Origin: a virus
Virus record (IMG/VR): IMGVR_UViG_3300006925_000183
Span: 1 to 21,626 of that record
Reading direction: 5' to 3' (one strand)
Length of the DNA: 21,626 nucleotides
Part shown: positions 1-6,465 of the stretch, piece after piece
Position numbering within the stretch: position 1 is the first letter of the stretch
How the letters are laid out: every line of letters begins with the position of its first letter
The notes under the pieces: model-generated
What the model saw: only the letters and a program-made list of their open reading frames with translations
Told to the model about the DNA's origin: nothing
Databases searched by the model: none
Program-made: the position numbers and the translations under genes

Positions 1-840
1 ACCTTTAGGGCCGGGATTTCCTTGAGCACCTTGAGGGCCAGTTAAACCAGTAGGTCCGTTTACACCTTTAGCACCTTGTGAACCTTTTCCACCTTGTGAG
101 CCGGTAGCTCCTTTTTGACCTTTTCCACCTTGTGGGCCAGTAGCACCTTGTGGGCCAGTAGCACCTTTAGGGCCAGTTGCACCTTGAGGACCATCAGCAC
201 CTTGAGGACCTGTTGCGCCAGTTCCACCTTGTGAGCCGGTAGCTCCTTTTTGACCTTTAGGGCCTGTTGGACCAGTTCCACCTTGTGGGCCAGTAGCACC
301 TTGTGGGCCTGCTCCACCCTGTGGACCTACTCCACCTTGAGGACCGGTTGAGCCAGTTGCACCTTTTTGACCTTTATCACCTTGTGGGCCAGTAGCACCT
401 TGTGGGCCTTTAGCACCTTGAGGGCCATCAGCACCTTGTGGTCCTTTTGAACCAGTGGAACCCTTTCCACCTGTAGCACCAGTTCCACCTTGTGAGCCAG
501 TAGCTCCTTTTTGACCTTTAGGACCGGCATTCCCTTGAGCACCTTGAGGGCCAGTTAAACCAGTAGGTCCGTTTACACCTTTAGCACCTTGAGGGCCTGT
601 TCCACCTTGAGGGCCTGTTGAACCTTTGGGGCCGGTTGGGCCAGTTGCACCTTTAGGACCAGTTACACCATTGTTACCAGTTGGGCCTTGAGGTCCGGTT
701 GGGCCGGTAGAACCACCAGGTCCTTGTGAACCAGTAGCTCCCTTTTGACCCTGTGCACCTTGAGGTCCTTGAGCTCCAGTAACACCTTTATTACCAGCTT
801 CTCCTTTTTGACCCTTTAGACCAGCTGGACCAGTTGGACC
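1..840 (-). repeat. Collagen Gly-X-Y coding repeat with internal segmental duplications
   Basis: A continuous 9-bp-periodic region encodes Gly-X-Y triplets. Longer exact copies lie inside it: 58 bases at 21-78 recur at 534-591 (offset 513 bases, 57 triplets). A block starting ACCTTGTGAG and running through TAGCTCCTTTTTGACC occurs at 91, 226 and 487 (offsets of 135 and 261 bases, the third copy with one base changed). All offsets are multiples of nine, so the triplet frame is kept, as expected for recombination or slippage between repeats. Confidence 0.9.
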
Positions 841-1245
841 CGTATTGTGGAATAGTAATTTACCTACATAGTAATTGTGGTCAGGCTCTACCTCTATACT
901 TATAATATCTAACGATTCTTCTACATACCTTAATGAGGTAATGTGTAGGTCGTTGTGTAATTCTTTTTGTTTGTTGAATGCATTTATTGGTGAAACCCAC
1001 TCACCCATTAGGGTTAAGATTTTAGCATCAACTGATGATTTTACGTTAGAACCATCTGAAAGGGTGAATTCAATGTAAGAGCCGATTGTTGATGTTTTTA
1101 CCCAAACAACTTTATTGTCTCTTACGACACCACTTTTTATTTCAAAACCTTTTACTACGTCACCCGGTTGTATGTCACCAATATTTTGGAGACTCCCATT
1201 GATGTCTATTAAGGTATCTTTATGTAAACCGTGTATTAATTCCAT
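1..1245 (-). CDS. Collagen-like tail fibre protein with N-terminal Hint (intein-like) domain, partial at 3' end
   Basis: The start ATG is at 1245-1243; an in-frame TAA nine bases upstream rules out a longer start. The frame stays open to base 1, so the C-terminus is outside the window. Residues 1-134 read as a Hint/intein-like domain: [13 protein letters not shown] and [10 protein letters not shown] resemble the intein N-terminal block, ILTLMGEWV resembles the end of block B, and [19 protein letters not shown] matches the C-terminal blocks with His133-Asn134-Thr135. Gly replaces the usual first Cys/Ser, and the block B His position is Ala. From residue 136 there are 93 uninterrupted Gly-X-Y triplets (rich in [15 protein letters not shown]), the collagen triple-helix pattern known from phage fibres. 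It follows the 259-aa gene after a 13-base gap with a weak Shine-Dalgarno (AAGG), so it is probably co-transcribed with it. A fibre role is inferred; the distal C-terminal domain is not visible. Confidence 0.88.
   Translation of the reverse strand, partial: MELIHGLHKDTLIDINGSLQNIGDIQPGDVVKGFEIKSGVVRDNKVVWVKTSTIGSYIEFTLSDGSNVKSSVDAKILTLMGEWVSPINAFNKQKELHNDLHITSLRYVEESLDIISIEVEPDHNYYVGKLLFHNTGPTGPAGLKGQKGEAGNKGVTGAQGPQGAQGQKGATGSQGPGGSTGPTGPQGPTGNNGVTGPKGATGPTGPKGSTGPQGGTGPQGAKGVNGPTGLTGPQGAQGNAGPKGQKGATGSQGGTGATGGKGSTGSKGPQGADGPQGAKGPQGATGPQGDKGQKGATGSTGPQGGVGPQGGAGPQGATGPQGGTGPTGPKGQKGATGSQGGTGATGPQGADGPQGATGPKGATGPQGATGPQGGKGQKGATGSQGGKGSQGAKGVNGPTGLTGPQGAQGNPGPKG
844..1245 (-). other. Hint/intein-like domain with intact C-terminal junction, degenerate N-terminal junction
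   Basis: This segment encodes residues 1-134 of the collagen-like protein. C-terminal Asn cyclisation residues are present (His133, Asn134, followed by Thr135 as the +1 residue), as is the upstream [10 protein letters not shown] block. The N-terminal side has Gly6 where Cys1/Ser1 is expected and DAK where a DH pair is usual in block B. There are only five residues before it, so full splicing is not possible in the normal sense. C-terminal self-cleavage, or a purely structural role, are the remaining options. Identification is by motif reading only. Confidence 0.72.
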
Positions 1246-1258
1246 ATTACTTTATCCC

Positions 1259-2038
1259 TTAACTTGTTAACCTAAGTACAATCATCATATTGTACAATTC
1301 AGAAGTATTAGTTTTTTTATCAAATTCAAGACTCAATCTATCTCCGTTACTAAATGAGTAATTTGAAGCCCCAAAGTTAAAGGTTACATTAGTACCTGCA
1401 CTTTGTAACGTTTCCGTATTTGTAGAGGATTGTTGCGAACCACCATTATATAGTGAAATATCACAATCGTCCTGAACTGAATTAGTTTGTTCGGGTGATA
1501 CAATTATATCTTCGATGTAACCAGTACATGGTGCTATAAAGGTAGTGAATGCTCTATTAGGGAGTGATTGTATATCAGATAATCCTGAAAATGCGACATA
1601 ACCAAAAGGTGAATTTTTCGTATCTATTGTCAATTGTATTGGGTGGATTTCATTACCAATAGCTACAGCACCTATATCAGAACGTACTTGAGTACCAGTT
1701 CTAAAATCTACATTACTATTTGAGTCTAATACTAAGAACTTATCAGTATCAACACCTGCATTACTTAATCCAGTTAATTTTATATCCGGTGTAGTAATTT
1801 GTTGAGTTACATCCATTGACCCGGTAAATCCATGGGTATCATTAGAAGTATCACCAAATTGGGTTGACCCACTACTAAATGTGGTAGTCTTATGTGTTAC
1901 AGAGGAACTTACTATATAAGACTCAGCCGTTAGTGTTCCAGTTACTACTAATGAACCTGTAATAGATAAATCACCAGTGGTGTTTATACCACCTGATTGT
2001 ACTTTAAGTCCATTCTTTATTACAAATTTATTTGACAT
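1259..2038 (-). CDS. Putative tail fibre / virion surface protein (259 aa)
   Basis: The start is supported by a Shine-Dalgarno (CGAGGA, 6 bases before ATG). The N-terminal part is rich in Gly, Ser and Thr with TGDLSITGSLVVTGTLTAES, a beta-strand pattern common in phage tail proteins. Residues 95-123 contain the cassette DTDKFLVLDSNSNVDFRTGT followed by SDIG, which occurs twice in the next upstream gene (2087-3994). The C-terminal half (FTTFIAPCTGYIEDIIVSPE, then Ser/Asn-rich strands) resembles a beta-sandwich head domain of the kind found in receptor-binding or fibre proteins; this is inference from pattern. It lies 48 bases after the 635-aa gene and 13 bases before the collagen-like gene, suggesting one transcript. 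The exact role is unknown. Confidence 0.75.
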   Translation of the reverse strand: MSNKFVIKNGLKVQSGGINTTGDLSITGSLVVTGTLTAESYIVSSSVTHKTTTFSSGSTQFGDTSNDTHGFTGSMDVTQQITTPDIKLTGLSNAGVDTDKFLVLDSNSNVDFRTGTQVRSDIGAVAIGNEIHPIQLTIDTKNSPFGYVAFSGLSDIQSLPNRAFTTFIAPCTGYIEDIIVSPEQTNSVQDDCDISLYNGGSQQSSTNTETLQSAGTNVTFNFGASNYSFSNGDRLSLEFDKKTNTSELYNMMIVLRLTS

Positions 2039-2086
2039 TTTATTTCCTCGTGTTTTTCACTTTCCAAACTTAGGATTTAATTTATT

Positions 2087-3994
2087 TTATATACTATACA
2101 TACGTTCTACGTTAAACAAAATAGTTCCACCACCGGCGGATGTTATCGATAATGTTAACACACCGTTAGATGCTGTTGCTGAGAATTGAGCTGGACTTGA
2201 ACTTCCAGTTCCAATATCAGTTGTACTATATTCGGTCATCGCTACCTCGTTACCACTAACAACAATAGTTAATTGTCCAGAACGCATTGCACTACCCTCT
2301 GAAATATTGTAATGTATATGGAAAGACGAACCCACTTTTTGATAAATTACATGAGTGCCTACTCCATACTGATGACCTTCAGCTGTTTTTTCTACTGAGT
2401 TGCTAGTGTTTCCGTGATTTGTATGAATTGTGAGAGACGCTGTGAATGGTGCTGGGGTTCCAGGGATATTATCTCCAAGTTCCAAACCATTCCCTTTGAA
2501 GGCCGGTGATTTAAGTGTATCAACTTGGTTACCACCCCATTGGTCAAATTGAAAACCTTGACCATATTTATTTTCGAGGATTTTAAAAGCAGAATCACCT
2601 TTAATTCGGGCAGTATTAGACCAAATAGCTAATCTATTAGATGATGCTCCAGTATCATTTATAACGTAATTACCACTAGCAGCATCAAGCCCAGCAATAT
2701 CACTTGCAATTGATGATGATAGTGAAGTAACACCTATATCATCATATAATTGCGTACCACTTCTATATTTAAGTTGGTCACCATCCAATACAACAAACTT
2801 GTCAGTATCAGTTGTTGCTTGTACTTGCTTATCTGTTTTAATATTAACCGAACCACTAAATTGTGCTGGTCCGATATTTTTTAATGTATTAGAACCCGAT
2901 ATAGTTAATGATCCAGTTATAGAAAGACCACCTTCAGCAATAATAGCTGGTTTTATTCTAAGAGTATTTGCACCATATGGGTTTGTTAGTCTACCAATCG
3001 AATAAGCATCACTAACATCAGTTCTCATTTTAATTTGAGCTGATGTTGGTGTTGTACCATGTGCTCTAAGACCTACTATGGTAGCACTTTCTTGTTCCAT
3101 TGATAGGAACGAATCATATTGTGGATTTGAAACATCACCACTTGAACCAGAACCCACAATAATCTGCATTGCAGATGTTCCCGAAACACTTGGGTCATTG
3201 ATTACATTAAACTGACCATGGTGTACTAACACATCACCGGTAGTTATATTTTTATTTAACTTTAACCGAACTGAACTCGTTATAGCACTTGTTGAACTAA
3301 AGAATGGAATCTCAGTTGCTGCACCACTAAGGTTAGAAGCACCAGTACCACCAATATCTGAAAGGACCTCAGTGCCGGTACGATAGTCTACGTCACCATT
3401 AGAGTCTAATACCAAAAACTTGTCAGTATCAGTTGTTGCGTGGTTTACGTTACCAATGTTAAGAGTTGCTGCTGTATGTAGGTCATCGTCAAATTGAAAT
3501 CTACTATTGGTACTAGACCAATGTAAAGACACATCAGCCCCATCAATATAAATACCTGCACCGTTAGCGGCCGTAGGATTAGCTGACCCACTTGCTATTT
3601 TTATAAATTTATCTTGAACATTAAGTTCAGCTACTTGTAGGTCTACTTTACTACCTAATACTGTAAGGTCACCTGTTAATGTTAAACTATCAAATGTAGG
3701 TGAATCTGCGGATTGTAAGCCAGTATCTACATCAGAATTAACACCATTTATGGTAGCTCTAACAGTACCTTGAGATGGTGATGAGAATGTAGACCCACTA
3801 AGTACACCTTCAGTATTTAATTTGAGTTTGACATCAGAATCACCATAGGTTAATGTATCCAATGATGCTAATGAAGCTGATACACTTCCCCAATCATTGA
3901 TTGTAATATCGGTGGAGTTTATTCCACCTGATGATGTAATTTGATTTAAAATTGCATCACTACCGGAAGTGATGACTTTTTTCCAATTCGGCAT
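2087..3994 (-). CDS. Putative structural tail protein with WKKVITSGS N-terminus (635 aa)
   Basis: The ATG is preceded by AGGAAAAGG, a purine-rich Shine-Dalgarno. The protein starts MPNWKKVITSGS, nearly the same as the 364-aa protein at 4604-5698 (MATWKKVIVSGS). Residues about 71-137 are homologous to residues 213-276 of that protein (shared SSPSQGTV, GLQxADSPxF, LTGxLTVxG, ELNV or NLNV, SGSA). Two copies of the cassette DTDKF(L/V)VLD...YR(T/S)GT...DIG lie at about 187-216 and 394-421; a third copy is in the next gene downstream. The composition (Gly, Ser, Thr, Asn, beta-rich) and the location among fibre genes suggest a tail appendage. It follows the longest gap in the window (3995-4184), which has a terminator and a promoter-like octamer, so it may begin a transcript covering the leftmost three genes. 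Confidence 0.75.
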   Translation of the reverse strand: MPNWKKVITSGSDAILNQITSSGGINSTDITINDWGSVSASLASLDTLTYGDSDVKLKLNTEGVLSGSTFSSPSQGTVRATINGVNSDVDTGLQSADSPTFDSLTLTGDLTVLGSKVDLQVAELNVQDKFIKIASGSANPTAANGAGIYIDGADVSLHWSSTNSRFQFDDDLHTAATLNIGNVNHATTDTDKFLVLDSNGDVDYRTGTEVLSDIGGTGASNLSGAATEIPFFSSTSAITSSVRLKLNKNITTGDVLVHHGQFNVINDPSVSGTSAMQIIVGSGSSGDVSNPQYDSFLSMEQESATIVGLRAHGTTPTSAQIKMRTDVSDAYSIGRLTNPYGANTLRIKPAIIAEGGLSITGSLTISGSNTLKNIGPAQFSGSVNIKTDKQVQATTDTDKFVVLDGDQLKYRSGTQLYDDIGVTSLSSSIASDIAGLDAASGNYVINDTGASSNRLAIWSNTARIKGDSAFKILENKYGQGFQFDQWGGNQVDTLKSPAFKGNGLELGDNIPGTPAPFTASLTIHTNHGNTSNSVEKTAEGHQYGVGTHVIYQKVGSSFHIHYNISEGSAMRSGQLTIVVSGNEVAMTEYSTTDIGTGSSSPAQFSATASNGVLTLSITSAGGGTILFNVERMYSI

Positions 3995-4080
3995 ATCCTT
4001 TTCCTAATTTGCGGTTGGTAACATTTTCATGCCCACTTCTCTTTCGAGCCAACAACCAGGTTTATGTTTGATTAATCTCT

Positions 4081-4088
4081 TATAAATA
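4081..4088 (-). promoter_or_regulatory. Putative late promoter octamer TATTTATA for the 635-aa gene
   Basis: The minus strand reads AAACTATTTATAAG here, 86 bases before the ATG at 3994 and downstream of a terminator. It is one of eight similar intergenic sites. The plus strand reads TATAAATA, the T4 late -10 box, so orientation is uncertain. Confidence 0.5.
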
Positions 4089-4148
4089 GTTTACTATAAA
4101 ATAAAAACCACATAGATAATTCAGATTTGGTAGTAGATTGGTTTATAA

Positions 4149-4178
4149 TAAAAAAATCCCCTACTTTTGTAGAGGATT
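4149..4178 (-). terminator. Rho-independent terminator after the small-gene pair
   Basis: On the minus strand a stem of about ten pairs (AATCCTCTAC and GTAGGGGATT, with one G-T wobble) closes an AAAA loop and is followed by a T run (TTTTT, then ATT). It begins about six bases after the stop of the 63-aa gene at 4185. Confidence 0.85.
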
Positions 4179-4184
4179 CTTAAA

Positions 4185-4376
4185 TTATTCCTTTGTAATG
4201 ATGTCACCCTTTTTAGGGCGTTCACTTACGGGTAATTCTAATAATTCAAGTTCCATTTGAACTTTTGCCATTATACCTGTGATTATAGGCGCTTCCTTAC
4301 CACGAATTTCCATTTTGTTTAATGCAATTTGGACTATCTTCCAATCACTTGCATTTAATCCTTCGTAACTTTTCAT
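4185..4376 (-). CDS. Hypothetical small protein (63 aa)
   Basis: I do not recognise this gene. The product is a soluble, probably helical protein (LNASDWKIVQIALNKMEIRG, then KVQMELELLELP) ending in a charged tail. It starts seven bases after the stop of the 64-aa gene, with no clear Shine-Dalgarno, suggesting translational coupling. It loosely resembles that neighbour: a GK(E/Q) turn followed by a helix with a K(V/I)Q.E pattern. The position immediately before a strong terminator suggests it is the last gene of a tail-gene transcript. A small chaperone or assembly factor is possible but unsupported. Confidence 0.65.
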   Translation of the reverse strand: MKSYEGLNASDWKIVQIALNKMEIRGKEAPIITGIMAKVQMELELLELPVSERPKKGDIITKE

Positions 4377-4383
4377 AATTAAA

Positions 4384-4578
4384 TTAACTTAATTTTTTAA
4401 TTTCGTTTTGAATCTTCATAGCTAGTTTGAATACTGACTCAACTTGCTTACCTTTAAATGAAGCTTCACCCAATCCGATAAGAAGGGACTCAAGCTCACC
4501 CTTAGTGAGCTTGAGGGTTCCCTCTTTATCATTTTGAGTTTTATTGTTGGACAATCCCAACTTTTTATGTAAACTCAT
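4384..4578 (-). CDS. Hypothetical small protein (64 aa)
   Basis: I do not recognise this gene with confidence. The reading frame is open to 4635, where it would overlap the preceding tail gene by 32 bases. The internal ATG at 4578-4576 is preferred because AAGG lies six bases upstream and the overlap is removed, giving MSLHKKLGLSNNKTQNDKEG as the N-terminus. The rest is a helical segment (LTKGELESLLIGLGEASFKG, then KQVESVFKLAMKIQNEIKK). Short proteins with a pattern like SxFKGxxVE followed by a KIQ helix are, as I recall, common and unnamed in marine T4-like phages. It sits 25 bases after the 364-aa tail gene and before the 63-aa gene. Confidence 0.68.
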   Translation of the reverse strand: MSLHKKLGLSNNKTQNDKEGTLKLTKGELESLLIGLGEASFKGKQVESVFKLAMKIQNEIKKLS

Positions 4579-4603
4579 ATATAACCTTTTCAACATTAAT
4601 AAA

Positions 4604-5698
4604 TTACGCTGTTTGAATCCAAATACACTCACCATTATCTACAGCGATAGTACCCACACCTTGGAATGTTGCTGCGGCCATATTATGAGAACCAGCACCA
4701 GCCATTACTTGGATGTTACCTAATTTAGATGCAGCTGTTGCTGTAACGTCACCCGCTTCAACATCTGCAGCGTAAGAAAATACTGAATCACTATCATCAT
4801 AGAATATAGCTGAACCAGTATTGATATTAGTAGTGTTAGCACCACCGAAAATGATACCGGTATCACCACTAGCTGAACCAGAATTCAATAAAATGAATGC
4901 GTCTTCTACGTTCAAGTTTGCTACGTTCAATTCAGTTCTTGTACCTTCAACTGTAAGATTACCCGTAAGTCTTAAATCGGCGAATACAGGCGAATCAGCT
5001 ACTTGAAGACCCAAGTCAATGTCGTTACCAGTAATTGTTACTGTACCTTGTGATGGTGAAGATGCAGCTACATAAGATGAGGTAGTCGCAGTGTCAGCAT
5101 TACCCGTTACATCACCTGTTAAGTCACCAATAAACCCATTACTTGCAGATACGATAGATGCAGTTACTTGACTTAGACTAATAGTATCATCCAAGTTAAT
5201 AGTAAGGCTGTTACCGGCTGCTACTGTATCTACGTTTGTACCACCTAAGATACTAAGGTGTTCAGCATCAGTAATTGTACCATCTCCAGTCGAACCAGAG
5301 AACTCTAAGTCATATTGTCCTTGTTCAAGACCTAAGATACGACCTGAGATAGATGCAGAGAACTCAGTTGCAGTTTGACCATTACCAGTCGCATCGAAGT
5401 TAACATCATCACCATCTACATAAGATGCAGTACCAGTTAGATTACCAACTACATCACCAACAACATTACCTTGAATTGATGCAGTTACAGAGTTGAATTG
5501 AACATCATCAGTTGATGTTAATCCTAAGTTAAGTTCAGTTAGTACACCATTGAATGATGAGGTAAACTCACCTTGAGCGGTAGAACTTACAGATGATGCT
5601 GATATAATTCCATCACCTGCGCTTGATAAATAATTTGAGTCATTTTTTAAATCCGAGATATTACTACCGGATACAATGACCTTTTTCCATGTTGCCAT
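4604..5698 (-). CDS. Putative structural tail protein with WKKVIVSGS N-terminus (364 aa)
   Basis: The start has AAAGGA as Shine-Dalgarno about ten bases upstream. The protein starts MATWKKVIVSGSNISDLKND, a type of N-terminus shared with the 635-aa protein and, to my knowledge, common in uncultured marine myoviruses. Residues about 71-95 and 186-205 contain short beta repeats (GNVVGDVVGNLTGTAS, GDLTGDVTGNADTA) typical of fibre shafts. Residues 213-276 are homologous to residues 71-137 of the 635-aa protein. A short C-terminal domain (GNIQVMAGAGSHNMAAATFQ) ends in ECIWIQTA. It is probably a tail or fibre component; attachment of these proteins to a common partner through the conserved N-terminus is inference. 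A 99-base gap with a promoter-like octamer precedes it. Confidence 0.75.
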   Translation of the reverse strand: MATWKKVIVSGSNISDLKNDSNYLSSAGDGIISASSVSSTAQGEFTSSFNGVLTELNLGLTSTDDVQFNSVTASIQGNVVGDVVGNLTGTASYVDGDDVNFDATGNGQTATEFSASISGRILGLEQGQYDLEFSGSTGDGTITDAEHLSILGGTNVDTVAAGNSLTINLDDTISLSQVTASIVSASNGFIGDLTGDVTGNADTATTSSYVAASSPSQGTVTITGNDIDLGLQVADSPVFADLRLTGNLTVEGTRTELNVANLNVEDAFILLNSGSASGDTGIIFGGANTTNINTGSAIFYDDSDSVFSYAADVEAGDVTATAASKLGNIQVMAGAGSHNMAAATFQGVGTIAVDNGECIWIQTA

Positions 5699-5776
5699 AA
5701 TTAATTTTCCTTTGTTTTTGTATTAATACAATTAATTGATATATCGATGTAACTTTTTTAAAATTTATTTTCTTAT

Positions 5777-5784
5777 TATAAGTA
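5777..5784 (-). promoter_or_regulatory. Putative late promoter element TACTTATA for the 364-aa gene
   Basis: The minus strand reads ACATACTTATAATAAG, 78 bases before the ATG at 5698, in a 99-base AT-rich gap. It matches the elements before phoH (CATACTTATACTAA) and before the scaffold gene (CATACTTATTGTAA). Confidence 0.45.
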
Positions 5785-5797
5785 TGTTTTTATTATT

Positions 5798-6451
5798 TTA
5801 AACATCACCAATACCAAAGTAAAAATTAGATGCTGAATATGCCATTGCACCTTCTTCTACATTTGGTAGTGTTGTGAACTCCGTTAATTTAAATAACCCA
5901 TTATTTACAGTTACAGATCCAGTAATTTGAAGATTATTAGTTGTTGTATAATCGGAACCTACTTGTGTGAATATTCCACTACCACCACTACCACCAGAAC
6001 CAAACCCACTTCTTGCAGCAGATGCTGATATGAATGAATCTGAAATAAATGATGATGTAGCAACCGACATTGATGAGGTTTGTGATGCTAGAATAAACGA
6101 TCCCGTATCTGCGGAAGTTAAGAATGAGCCAGTTTGTGATGCTAGAATAAACGAACCCGTATCATCTGCGGTAAGTGCTCCACTTGCTCCGAGTGTTACT
6201 TCATTCCAAGTAAAGGTATCAGTAAATGTAACTGGTGGATTTGCCGCAGTGATTGTTAACGAATAAAATTTTGATACATCTTGGACAAACATCAACTGCC
6301 CATCTTCAACATAGTTAGAGTGAATGTTTCCCAAATCGCTAAAAGTACTTACACCATATAACGCACCTTTTATTAAACCAATATCAGCTAATACAGTATT
6401 TGCTGATTGGGCGGCTGATGATAAGACTAATTTACTTGTAATTGCTGGCAT
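5798..6451 (-). CDS. Putative structural / tail fibre protein (217 aa)
   Basis: The start at 6451 has AGGAG eight bases upstream and lies 14 bases after the stop of the 1724-aa gene, so the two are probably co-transcribed. After an N-terminal globular part (to about residue 85) there is a duplicated segment, ADTGSFILASQT, coded by the direct repeat at 6078/6132. Then comes ISASAARSGFGSGGSGGSGI, a Gly-rich linker also found three times in the 1724-aa protein, followed by IFTQVGSDYTTTNNLQITGS, which resembles IWTTVDGKYKVSANLDVTGS there. The final part (FTTLPNVEEGAMAYSASNFY) looks like a small fibre domain. The function is unknown beyond a likely virion component. Confidence 0.72.
   Translation of the reverse strand: MPAITSKLVLSSAAQSANTVLADIGLIKGALYGVSTFSDLGNIHSNYVEDGQLMFVQDVSKFYSLTITAANPPVTFTDTFTWNEVTLGASGALTADDTGSFILASQTGSFLTSADTGSFILASQTSSMSVATSSFISDSFISASAARSGFGSGGSGGSGIFTQVGSDYTTTNNLQITGSVTVNNGLFKLTEFTTLPNVEEGAMAYSASNFYFGIGDV
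6078..6154 (-). repeat. 54-bp-offset direct repeat inside the 217-aa gene
   Basis: A 23-base exact match at 6078-6100 recurs at 6132-6154, with further near-identity on the low-coordinate side of the coding sense. It encodes the repeated peptide DTGSFILASQT, an in-frame 18-residue duplication. Confidence 0.85.
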
Positions 6452-6465
6452 TTAATTATCTCCTA

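Larger units (their letters stand above)
3995..4184 (-). other. Intergenic leader region, no gene
   Basis: 190 bases without a supported gene, the longest gap in the window. Read on the minus strand it holds a rho-independent terminator (4149-4178), an AT-rich stretch, the octamer TATTTATA (4088-4081), and then an 86-base leader to the ATG at 3994. The leader contains short complementary arms (GGTTG near 4060 and CAACC near 4013) and a nine-codon reading frame (4030-4004, MKMLPTAN) whose stop abuts the Shine-Dalgarno of the next gene. Neither is strong enough to call as a gene or riboswitch. Confidence 0.6.

Noticed and set aside
60-542. Two minus-strand open frames rich in HKV, LKV and LAHKV repeats
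   Set aside because: They are out-of-frame readings of the collagen Gly-X-Y region; the true frame runs unbroken from 1245 to 1.
1-840. Regular short repeats that could suggest a CRISPR array or satellite
   Set aside because: The period is 9 bases, there are no spacers, and the translation is perfect Gly-X-Y, so it is coding collagen repeat.
844-1245. Full self-splicing intein with homing endonuclease
   Set aside because: No N-extein, no Cys/Ser at position 1, and only about 130 residues with no LAGLIDADG or HNH motif.
4004-4030. Nine-codon frame (MKMLPTAN) in the leader of the 635-aa gene
   Set aside because: Weak ribosome site and very short; chance is likely. Mentioned only because its stop abuts the next Shine-Dalgarno.
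3998-4065. Possible tRNA or structured RNA in the gap before the 635-aa gene
   Set aside because: Only a five-pair outer stem and a three-pair GAAA hairpin can be drawn; no cloverleaf or T-arm sequence.
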